A stretch of 64,000 bases of DNA. It comes from Pseudomaricurvus sp033283175. Lineage in GTDB: Bacteria; Pseudomonadota; Gammaproteobacteria; Pseudomonadales; Cellvibrionaceae. The stretch's first letter is position 1; each line of letters starts with the position of its first letter. The position numbers and the translations under genes are program-made. Below are positions 44,759 through 52,490 of the stretch, piece after piece. The notes under the pieces were generated by a model that saw nothing but the letters and a program-made list of their open reading frames with translations, searched no databases and had not been told where the DNA came from. The stretch covers positions 930,001 through 994,000 of the forward strand of contig JAWMQM010000001.1 in the NCBI GenBank assembly GCA_033283175.1. Reading direction: 5' to 3'.

Positions 44759-46456
44759 ATGAACCAGCACCCACTCGTCGATACCCTGAAACAGATTGCC
44801 GGTAAGTCGCAGGTGCTTACCTCGGCAAGCCGCACCCGTTTTTACCGCAGCGGCTTCCGCTCCGGCGAGGGCGAGGCGCTGGCGGTGGTCTTCCCCACCT
44901 CGCTGTGGATGCAGTGGCAACTGTTGCAGGCCTGTGTGGAAGCCGGTGCAATTGTCATCATGCAGGCGGCCAATACCGGCCTCACCGAGGGCTCCAGCCC
45001 CAGCGGTCACGACTACGACCGACCGCTGGTGATCATCAGCACCCGGCGCCTGCAGAAGCTGGTGCTGCTGAACCAGGGTCGGCAGGTGCTGGCCTTTCCC
45101 GGCACCTCCCTGTTTCAGCTGGAGAACGCCCTGCGGCCTCTGGGGCGCGAGCCACATTCGGTGATCGGCTCCTCCTGTATCGGCGCGTCAGTCATTGGCG
45201 GCATCGCCAACAACTCCGGCGGCGCCCTGATCCAGCGTGGCCCCGCCTACACCGAGCTGGCGCTGTTCGCCCGTGTCGATGAGCAGGGCCAGCTGCAGCT
45301 GGTCAATCACCTGGGCATCGAGCTGGGCGATGATCCCCAATCCATCCTGCAGCAACTGGATCAGATGCCGGCAGACCAGAGTGCGCCCGCGTCCGACAGG
45401 ATGGCGTCTGATGGTGAGTACCAGCAGCGGGTACGGGACACCACCGCGGAGTCCCCGGCGCGGTTTAATGCCGACCCCCGGCGCCTGTTTGAAGCCAGCG
45501 GTTGCGCCGGCAAGCTGGCGGTATTTGCCGTGCGTCTGGATACCTTCGGGGGTAATCAACGGGAGCAGGTGTTTTACCTTGGCACCAACGATCCCCACCG
45601 GCTCACCGCCCTGCGCCAGCAGATGCTGCAACAGTTTAAACACCTGCCAGTGGTGGCCGAGTATATCCACCACACCGCCTTTGCCGTGGCGCGGGACTAC
45701 GGCAAGGACACATTCCTCGCCATTCACAAACTGGGCACCGGCGTGATGCCGAAACTGTTTGCCGCCAAAGCCTGGTGCAGCGACTGGCTCAACCAGCTGC
45801 CACTGATGCCAAAGGAATTGCCGGACAAGCTGCTGCAGTGGCTGTCACGCTGTTTTCCCGAGCACCTGCCGCCGCGGTTGCTGGATTTTCACCAGCGCTT
45901 TGAGCACCACCTGCTGATCAAAATGGCGGGCGACGGCATCGACGAGCTGCAGCATTTTTTGCAACAGCAGTGGAGCGGGAGTGGCGGCGAAACGGACTAT
46001 CTGGTCTGTGACCATGACGAGGCCGCCAAAGCAACATTGCACCGCTTCGCGGTCGCCGGCGCCGCCATCCGCTACCAGCAGATGCACGCCGATACGGTGG
46101 AAGAGCTGGTGGCGCTGGATATCGCCCTGCCGCGCAACTGCCAACAATGGCAGGAAGAACTGCCGCCATCGCTGCAGGAAAAGTTATTGCCGCCACTCTA
46201 TTACGGCCACTTCTTCTGTCACGTATTCCACCAGGATTATCTGGTGCGCAGGGGTCACTGTCCCCATGCAGTGAAAGCGGAACTGCTGGCACTGCAGCGC
46301 AGTCGCGGAGCGGAGTTTCCGGCGGAGCACAATGTCGGTCACATCTACGAAGCCCCGGCGGAGATGCAGGCACACTATCGGTCACTGGACCCCACCAACA
46401 CCTTCAACCCCGGTATTGGCAAGACGTCCAAACAGCGGCAGTACGGTTGCTGCTGA
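44759..46456 (+). CDS. dld: Quinone-dependent D-lactate dehydrogenase
   Basis: A 565-residue FAD enzyme like E. coli Dld. The FAD-binding part has MQAANTGLTEGSSPSG and GSSCIGASVIGGIANNSGG; the membrane-associated C-terminal domain ends with YGHFFCHVFHQDYLVRRGH and a closing DPTNTFNPGIGKTSK. It oxidises D-lactate to pyruvate and passes electrons to quinone at the inner membrane. Start 44759 has a weak binding site. With ldhA at 39.1 kb the window encodes both formation and respiratory use of D-lactate. Confidence 0.95.
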   Translation: MNQHPLVDTLKQIAGKSQVLTSASRTRFYRSGFRSGEGEALAVVFPTSLWMQWQLLQACVEAGAIVIMQAANTGLTEGSSPSGHDYDRPLVIISTRRLQKLVLLNQGRQVLAFPGTSLFQLENALRPLGREPHSVIGSSCIGASVIGGIANNSGGALIQRGPAYTELALFARVDEQGQLQLVNHLGIELGDDPQSILQQLDQMPADQSAPASDRMASDGEYQQRVRDTTAESPARFNADPRRLFEASGCAGKLAVFAVRLDTFGGNQREQVFYLGTNDPHRLTALRQQMLQQFKHLPVVAEYIHHTAFAVARDYGKDTFLAIHKLGTGVMPKLFAAKAWCSDWLNQLPLMPKELPDKLLQWLSRCFPEHLPPRLLDFHQRFEHHLLIKMAGDGIDELQHFLQQQWSGSGGETDYLVCDHDEAAKATLHRFAVAGAAIRYQQMHADTVEELVALDIALPRNCQQWQEELPPSLQEKLLPPLYYGHFFCHVFHQDYLVRRGHCPHAVKAELLALQRSRGAEFPAEHNVGHIYEAPAEMQAHYRSLDPTNTFNPGIGKTSKQRQYGCC

Positions 46457-46536
46457 CGCGGCCTGACGCTGCGCCGGTAGAATCGCCGGGCTGACCTATA
46501 CTACCCCTGAGAGATCAACCAACAGGGAGCGCAGAG

Positions 46537-46752
46537 ATGTCCAATCACCACACCTACAAGAAAATTGAAATGGTGGGTTCATCCCTCACCAGTATCGAAG
46601 ACGCCATCAGCAATGCCATCGCCGAGTGCGACAAAAGCGTCAAGAATATGGATTGGTTTGAAGTGACTGAAACCCGCGGACATATCAAAAACGGGCAGGT
46701 GGCCCACTATCAGGTCACCCTGAAAATCGGCTTCCGGATCGAAGGCAGCTGA
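46537..46752 (+). CDS. Dodecin (flavin-binding)
   Basis: The 71-residue protein has the dodecin pattern: KKIEMVGSSLTSIEDAISNA, DWFEVTETRGHI and QVTLKIGFRIE (aromatic W in the flavin site). Dodecamers bind and buffer flavins such as FMN or riboflavin in the cytoplasm. GGGAG precedes the ATG. It follows the flavoenzyme Dld by 80 bp, which fits a flavin-related role. Confidence 0.95.
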   Translation: MSNHHTYKKIEMVGSSLTSIEDAISNAIAECDKSVKNMDWFEVTETRGHIKNGQVAHYQVTLKIGFRIEGS

Positions 46753-46792
46753 CAACCAAACGGTAAAATCCTGGGGATAATCGGCAGCGGTT

Positions 46793-47659
46793 TTACCGCT
46801 GTGATGCCACCACACGCCCCTCCCAGATAAACAGCGCCACGCCGCCTAGAATGGCGACCGATGCCAGCAGCAGGCGCAGGGAGAGGGGTTCATCCAGCAA
46901 TAACACACCCAGTACCGCCGTAATCACCGGCACACTCAACTGCAGGGTGGCGGCCGTGGCCGCCTGCAGCGACGGCAACACCGCGTACCAGATGGCGTAG
47001 CCCAGGCCTGAGGCCAGTGCGCCGGAAGCAATGGCGTAGCCCGCACCCGGCAGGTCCCACTGCAACTGATCACGCCACAGCAGGCACAGCAGCAGCGCCA
47101 GTGGCAGCGCGCGGATAAAATTGCCGGCGGTGTCGCCGGTGGCATTGGTGGCGCCGCGCCCGCGCAGTGAATAGATACCCCAGGCCACCCCGGCACTCAC
47201 CATCAGCAAACCCTGCAACAGCGGTGGTGCAGACAGTCCCGGCAGCAACAGCCCCACCAGCCCTGCCAGGGCGCACACCACACCCAGGGTTTGCAGTGTG
47301 TTAAAGCGTGTCCCCTGCCAGAGGGCAAAGCCGATCATGGTGCTCTGCACCGCGCCGAACAGTAACAGCGCGCCGGTGGCCGCCGACAGGTGGGTGTAGG
47401 CGAAGGAGAAGGCGGCGGCGTAGGCAAACAGCGCCAGCGCGGAGCGGAAGTTACCCCCCGGACGCCACTGCCGCTGGTGCAACAGTACCAGCAGCCACAG
47501 GGTCAGGGCGCCAGAGAAGAGGCGCAGGGCGGTAAACGCGGCCGGATCAATACCGGTGCCCGCCAGTGCCGCGCGGCAGAGCAGCGAGTTGCCGGCAAAC
47601 GCCAGCATCGCCAGGGCAATGAACAGGGAGAGTCGCAGCGGGTGTTGCAGTGCAGGCAT
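46793..47659 (-). CDS. EamA/DMT-family transporter
   Basis: The 288-residue protein shows ten hydrophobic segments in two EamA repeats (first about 10-135, second about 150-280). Typical features are the AFAGNSLLCRAAL and PAAFTALRLFSGALTLW start and the LLLDEPLSLRLLLASVAILGG end (here cut to LLLDEPLSLRLLLAS). Members export amino acids or metabolites; the substrate is unknown. GGAGAG precedes the ATG. Its end lies close to that of dodecin, with which it converges. Confidence 0.9.
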   Translation of the reverse strand: MPALQHPLRLSLFIALAMLAFAGNSLLCRAALAGTGIDPAAFTALRLFSGALTLWLLVLLHQRQWRPGGNFRSALALFAYAAAFSFAYTHLSAATGALLLFGAVQSTMIGFALWQGTRFNTLQTLGVVCALAGLVGLLLPGLSAPPLLQGLLMVSAGVAWGIYSLRGRGATNATGDTAGNFIRALPLALLLCLLWRDQLQWDLPGAGYAIASGALASGLGYAIWYAVLPSLQAATAATLQLSVPVITAVLGVLLLDEPLSLRLLLASVAILGGVALFIWEGRVVASQR

Positions 47660-47719
47660 TTAACTCTCCTCACAGACATTGGCAGACACACCACTGGCAG
47701 ACACACCAACGCGGCGCAG

Positions 47720-49069
47720 TCAGTACGGATCGGATTGCAGGTTAGGGGTGGTGGAGATCAGGATCATATCGCGCATGAAGTTGATAATCTCATCGCCCCA
47801 GATATCGTTATGGCCGCCAATCAGCGCCTTGTCCACTTTCACATTGAGGTAAGGATTCAAAGGCACAGTGCGTCCCAGGTGCACCAGCTGGCTGCCGGTG
47901 AACTGCAACTGATATTCCCGGGTCTGCTGCAGCCACTCGGTTTGCAGGGCGCTTACCGACTGCGATTTGGCCTGCAAGGGCGCCGTTGTCACCGGCAACA
48001 GTTCATGGGTCAGGTAGGGTTCAAAATGGCCGACGGTATAACGCGCCGCGCTCACCTCCTCCACCGTCATCGGGCGCTTGCCAGCACTGCCGGGAGTGGC
48101 ACACTCATGACGCTCCATGGGGCGGTAGTTATCAAACTGGGTAGAGAGAAAACGCCCCACGGGAAAAGCAATGCCGGTGGCGTAATCGGCTTCCGAGGTG
48201 AGCACCGCCAGGCGCGGCAACTGGCCGGGGAAATAACTGCGGCAATACTCCTGCGACAGGTCGTAGAGGGTGGAGTAGCGCAGCGCTTCAAACGCCGGGT
48301 TAAGCAGCATGACCAGATCGCCGAAGCCACTGGCCTGGCCGCTCCAGGTTTTGCCCTTGCGACTGTCGATAAACCGGTCGGCGAGAATTTTCTGCAGTGA
48401 CGAGAACACCACCGCTCCGCCAAAACTGTGGCCCACCACTACCATGTGGCTCTTGCGCGGCGGCTCCGCCGACTCAATGCCGGCCTTCACATTGACGATC
48501 TCTTCCAGTTTCAGCAGCGCTTCGGTCACTCCCTGCTGACCGACACTGTGGGCGGCGTTCTTGCGATCCCAGAACGTGAGTGCGTTGAGCACGGGGATAC
48601 TCACCGCCTCGCCGCGCCACCCCACATACAGCCCGAGGATGACCCGCTCGCCACGTCCCTCTTCCGCACTGGAGGTGTGCTCCTTCGCCGACAGGCGGGT
48701 GAGCATGGTGCGAAACTTGCGGATATTGTCGTCGTCCGGACTGGCGTTGTGGTGCCAGCCGTGCACAAAGGTCACGATAATCACCGGCGAGGTTGCCGCC
48801 AGCTCCCGGTATGTATTGAGCACGGCGTTCATCTGCTCACGATCGTGCAGTTGCCCCTGGTCGTCGTACTCTATAAAGCCCAGGTAGTACTCATCCTCCG
48901 CACCGGCACCATAGTGTTGCAGGTTATTGTGGTGACAATCGGCATCGGTCTTGTAATCACACAAGCTGTAATCGGTGCGGTACGGGTCTGACGTGACACA
49001 GGAGGTGAGGCTGACGCTGACAATGGCCAACAGCGCGGCCAGCAGGAAATAGCGTTTTTTCAGGCGCAT
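47720..49069 (-). CDS. Lipoprotein alpha/beta-hydrolase-like protein
   Basis: A 449-residue protein with a lipoprotein signal (lipobox SLTSC near residue 23). The body has an alpha/beta hydrolase pattern: PVIIVTFVHGWHHNASPDD for the oxyanion strand region, and the nucleophile elbow HMVVVGHSFGGAVVFSS, with a candidate acid and a late His. GGGAG is seven bases before the ATG at 49069. It lies 139 bp after the beta-barrel gene on the same strand and may be the last gene of that operon. A lipase or esterase role on the periplasmic side is inferred. Confidence 0.78.
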   Translation of the reverse strand: MRLKKRYFLLAALLAIVSVSLTSCVTSDPYRTDYSLCDYKTDADCHHNNLQHYGAGAEDEYYLGFIEYDDQGQLHDREQMNAVLNTYRELAATSPVIIVTFVHGWHHNASPDDDNIRKFRTMLTRLSAKEHTSSAEEGRGERVILGLYVGWRGEAVSIPVLNALTFWDRKNAAHSVGQQGVTEALLKLEEIVNVKAGIESAEPPRKSHMVVVGHSFGGAVVFSSLQKILADRFIDSRKGKTWSGQASGFGDLVMLLNPAFEALRYSTLYDLSQEYCRSYFPGQLPRLAVLTSEADYATGIAFPVGRFLSTQFDNYRPMERHECATPGSAGKRPMTVEEVSAARYTVGHFEPYLTHELLPVTTAPLQAKSQSVSALQTEWLQQTREYQLQFTGSQLVHLGRTVPLNPYLNVKVDKALIGGHNDIWGDEIINFMRDMILISTTPNLQSDPY

Positions 49070-49208
49070 GGATGAACTCCCTTCCATCGGCAACCAACGC
49101 GCCCGGCCCGCAGCTGCTATCGAAAGACTGTGATTGAAAAAGCAGGGCCTCTAATCCGTCCGACGGCCCATCCCTGGACGCCAAGTCTGAACCGGACCAC
49201 CGGGCAAA

Positions 49209-50738
49209 TCAATCAAAGCTGTAGCGCAGCGCCACCCAGGCGTTGCTGTTGCTTTCGAACTGGCCAAAGAATGAGTATGGCTTTTCACCTTCAAACAGGT
49301 TCGCGCCTGCGGCCAGCAACCAGTTGTCAGTGAACTTGTAGCTGACGCTGGGCCGCAGGTAGCTGTCATCATCACTGGGGGAGTAGAAGGCAAACAGGCT
49401 CAGGGTCAGGTTCTGGTTCATGGCCAGGTGGGTCAGGCGCAGGGTCATCACCTCACGGTTCTCCTCCCGCGCCGGCTGGCCGGGGAAGAGCGAACCGAGG
49501 TAGTGACTGTAGTCCTGCAACTGCTCCACGTAGTACTGCACACCAACGGTGGTGTTTTTCACCAGCTCCCACTCGTAGCCCAGCAACCAGCGCCACTCGC
49601 TGTTGTTGATCCAGGGATCGCGACCATCACTGTCGTCACGGGAGTCGTAATAGCCCACCTCGGCGCTGAAGATACCGACACCCACCGGTCCGCGGGCGCT
49701 GGCTCCATAGACCCGCAGTGACGGAAAAGTGGCCAGCCCGGTAAGCGGGTCAAAGCCGGCCGGACTCTTCCAGTAACCGTCGTAAGCGTAAGCCGCCACT
49801 TCAAAGCTGCTCACCGGCCGGTAGAGACGCAGGGCCAGCTCATCGTCACCACTGTCATCGGGTTTATCCACCGACACTACCGCATTGCGTCCCACGACCT
49901 CGCCCACGCCACTGCTGTAGTAGGAGAGGCGTTCGCCACTGATGTAGCGGTCGCTGTCAAAACGCGGCGACCAGATCAGGTTGAGGTTGGCGATATCGTT
50001 GTAAAAACCGACGCGCAGGGCATCGGAAGGCGCCTTCAGGTACTGCTCATCGCGACCGGCGAGAAAACTCTGCCAGTCCTTTGGAAACAGGTCGTTGATA
50101 AACACCAGGTCACCCACACCCCAGGTCAGAATCTGGCGCCCGGCCTTGAGGTCAGCACTGTCGCCGAGGCGGCGACTGGCCCACGCCTCGCGCAGGTCGA
50201 GCCAGCCCTTGCCATCTTCCAGTTCCAGATGCTGGCTGTCCGCCACATCATCGTAGAGCAGGTCGGCGCTGAGGCGACCATGCCAGCCCTGCCAGTCGCT
50301 GTCGACCGCAATGGACGCCCGGGTTTCCGCCAGCGAGGTGTGGCGCTGCTGCAGCGGATCGCGCAAGCGGGTTCCGGCACGACCTTCAACAAAGCCGGTG
50401 TAGTGGAACCAGGTGCTGGTCTCCTCCTCCGCTGAATCACCCCAGCCGGACCAACCCCCATCACTGTCCGAGTCATTGCCAGCGCCGCTGTTGTCGGTAC
50501 CAAAGTCCGGCAGTGCCGGCTCACTGCTGTCCATGCCGGCAGGCAAGTCCGGTTCACCGCTACCCATACCCGCCGGCAGCGCAGGCTCATTGCTGTTGAT
50601 GCCCTGCGGCAGGGATGGCTCCTCACTGGAGAGACCGTCGGGCAGCGCCGGCTCTGCCTGCAGCAGTTGCGGACTCCCTGCCAGAACACTGCCCAGCAGA
50701 CACGCCGCGACCTGAATTTTGCGACTGGTTTTTGCCAT
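49209..50738 (-). CDS. Outer-membrane beta-barrel protein with N-terminal 11-residue repeats (DUF1302-like)
   Basis: The 509-residue secreted protein has a signal peptide (ending LLQA), then about five tandem 11-residue repeats of form EPxLPxGMxSx (residues about 31-85), a glycine/aspartate-rich linker and a long beta-strand-rich region with a terminal aromatic-Asp (LRYSFD), typical of an outer-membrane barrel. EWELVKNTTVGVQYYVEQLQDY and ETRASIAVDSDWQGW (shortened) are DUF1302-like. It sits in an operon with an MMPL-type permease and a LolA-like protein, a combination suggestive of envelope lipid transport. AGGA-like sequence precedes the ATG. Confidence 0.8.
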   Translation of the reverse strand: MAKTSRKIQVAACLLGSVLAGSPQLLQAEPALPDGLSSEEPSLPQGINSNEPALPAGMGSGEPDLPAGMDSSEPALPDFGTDNSGAGNDSDSDGGWSGWGDSAEEETSTWFHYTGFVEGRAGTRLRDPLQQRHTSLAETRASIAVDSDWQGWHGRLSADLLYDDVADSQHLELEDGKGWLDLREAWASRRLGDSADLKAGRQILTWGVGDLVFINDLFPKDWQSFLAGRDEQYLKAPSDALRVGFYNDIANLNLIWSPRFDSDRYISGERLSYYSSGVGEVVGRNAVVSVDKPDDSGDDELALRLYRPVSSFEVAAYAYDGYWKSPAGFDPLTGLATFPSLRVYGASARGPVGVGIFSAEVGYYDSRDDSDGRDPWINNSEWRWLLGYEWELVKNTTVGVQYYVEQLQDYSHYLGSLFPGQPAREENREVMTLRLTHLAMNQNLTLSLFAFYSPSDDDSYLRPSVSYKFTDNWLLAAGANLFEGEKPYSFFGQFESNSNAWVALRYSFD

Positions 50739-50773
50739 TGTCCGTTCCTGTCTTTCACCCGTGTGAAAAATTG

Positions 50774-51415
50774 CACCGTCATTGCGAGCGTAGCGACGCA
50801 ATTCATGTTCGCTCCGCAACCAGATCACGCCACAGATGGATGGCCCAGACCACCCTCTCTTGCCCTCCAGCTGTCGGGCAATTCACCTTGTCGCCGCGGC
50901 GCAAACGACGCGCCTCGCGATGACGGGGAATGAATTAAACATCTTCTCAAACACACCGTCATTGCGAGCGCAGCGACGCAATCCATGTTCGCTCCGCAAC
51001 CAGATCGTGCCACACATGGGTCGCCGCGGCGCAAACGGCGCGCCTCGCGATGACGGGGCATAAATTAAACATCTCCTCAAACACACCGTCATTGCGAGCG
51101 CAGCGATGCAATCCATGTTCGCTCCGCAACCAGATCACACCACAGATGGATGGCCCAGACCACCCTCTCTTGCCCTCCAGCTGTCGGGCAATTCACCTTG
51201 TCGCCGCGGCGCAAACGGCGCGCCTCGCGATGACGGGGTATGAATTAAACATCTCCTCAAATACACCGTCATTGCGAGCGCAGCGACGCAATCCATGTTC
51301 GCTCCGCAACCAGCCAGTGCCACACATGGATGGCCCAGACCACCCTCTCTTGCCCTCCACCTGTCGGGCAATTCACCTTGTCGCCGCGGCGCAAACGGCG
51401 CACCTCGCGTGGCGG
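50774..51415 (+). repeat. Tandem array of 180-bp palindromic repeats (3 with hairpin module, 1 without)
   Basis: Within the MMPL operon, between the LolA-like and barrel genes, four units start with CACCGTCATTGCGAGCG at 50774, 50954, 51084 and 51264. The spacing is 180, 130 and 180 bp: the second unit lacks about 50 bp that correspond to the hairpin module. Outer arms (GTCATTGCGAGCG and CGCGATGACGG) are inverted. Modules: TTGCCC/GGGCAA at 50860-50881, 51170-51191 and 51350-51371. No gene is present in this 697-bp gap. Confidence 0.9.
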
Positions 51416-51435
51416 ACGTCTTGAGCCGTTAAACC

Positions 51436-52263
51436 TTAGCGCAGGTACTCCCGCGGTGGCGCGCGCAGGTAGCGCTCGGTAAACACTTCCGCTGGCAGGC
51501 CAATGTCGTAACCCACCTGGGCGTAGCGCATGACGGTTTTGCTGCCTGTCTGCAGGTTTTCCATGCTCGCCTCGGTGACCGTGGGATGCCCGTCAATGGT
51601 TTCCACCTTGAGCGCTTTCGACTCGCGATACTTGTTGCCCTTGCTATCGAAGAATTCCACCTGCACCGGAATAAAGCTCTGCTTGTGCACATACATATCG
51701 TAGTAGGCAAACTCTACCGATGCCGGATCCCTGGGGGTATGACGCAGCACGTAGTAGTTGTCGGTGGTGCGCAGCAGTTCGTGGGTATCGGCATCCACAC
51801 TGCGGCCGCTCACATCTTCATAGAAGTAATCGGAGCCGACAAAGCTGGTGCGCTTGTCACTGGCGGCAATGCGCTTCACCAGGTCCAGCGCCGGCAGATA
51901 GAGCCAGCGATCGTCATCGCCGGTCACTTTTTTGTGCACCATAAACACCATCTTGTTGACGTCCGCAGGACGGTGGAAATAGACGTACAGTTGCTGCTCA
52001 CCCAGATAGGCGTGATCACTGATGCTTTCGCTGTCGGAAAGATCGCGCCGCAGGATGGTAAAGCTGCGCTGGCGACTGCGTCCCTGCTTGTCGGTGATCA
52101 TCATCTGCACCTGGGCGCGACCATCCTTGCCCTGGAAATAGGAGACATGGTTAGTGCGGTGGACGATTTCATCGACGCTGGGTGCGGTTTCTGCCCACGT
52201 AAATAATGGGAGCAACAGTGCGCCGGCCATCAGGGTTTTCATAACGGTTTGTGAAAATTTCAT
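51436..52263 (-). CDS. LolA-like outer membrane lipoprotein-sorting protein
   Basis: A 275-residue periplasmic protein with a signal peptide (ending FTWA). It belongs to the LolA-like family found beside MMPL exporters: VDEIVHRTNHVSYFQGKDG, MMITDKQGRSRQRSFTILR, HKKVTGDDDRWLYLPALDLV, IAASDKRTSFVGSDYFYED and TIDGHPTVTEASM. It probably carries a lipid or lipoprotein across the periplasm between the permease and the outer membrane. It is co-directional with both, though large repeat-filled gaps separate the three genes. Confidence 0.87.
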   Translation of the reverse strand: MKFSQTVMKTLMAGALLLPLFTWAETAPSVDEIVHRTNHVSYFQGKDGRAQVQMMITDKQGRSRQRSFTILRRDLSDSESISDHAYLGEQQLYVYFHRPADVNKMVFMVHKKVTGDDDRWLYLPALDLVKRIAASDKRTSFVGSDYFYEDVSGRSVDADTHELLRTTDNYYVLRHTPRDPASVEFAYYDMYVHKQSFIPVQVEFFDSKGNKYRESKALKVETIDGHPTVTEASMENLQTGSKTVMRYAQVGYDIGLPAEVFTERYLRAPPREYLR

Positions 52264-52317
52264 TGGTTTTACGCTCCTCGCTTGTTCGCCATGAGGACAA
52301 GGTGTGCCTGGGCATCA

Positions 52318-52490
52318 CCGGAAAAGATCGCCCGGGGGAGAAGGTGAATTCCAGCGCAGCCGGAAGAGAGGCTGGTCTGGGCCACCGGGCTCCTACAAAT
52401 CTGTTACGCGCCAATCGCCCGGGAGATAAGGTGAATTCCGGTGCAACCGGAAGATAGGATGGCCTGGGCCACCGGGCTCCTACACACTGC
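52318..52490 (-). repeat. Two inverted-orientation repeats with the covarying hairpin module
   Basis: The gap between the MMPL and LolA-like genes carries two minus-strand modules with different stems: TTCCGGC-TGC-GCTGGAA (plus-strand 52349-52365, one G-U pair) and TTCCGGT-TGC-ACCGGAA (52436-52452). Both have the same GGCCCAG and TTCACCTT flanks as the arrays at 11.8 and 51 kb, and GGGCTCCTACA outer ends. Confidence 0.88.

Noticed and set aside
50774..51415. Possible CRISPR array or coding repeats at 51 kb
   Set aside because: The units are 130-180 bp with inverted ends and no unique spacers; open frames there follow the repeats and lack binding sites.
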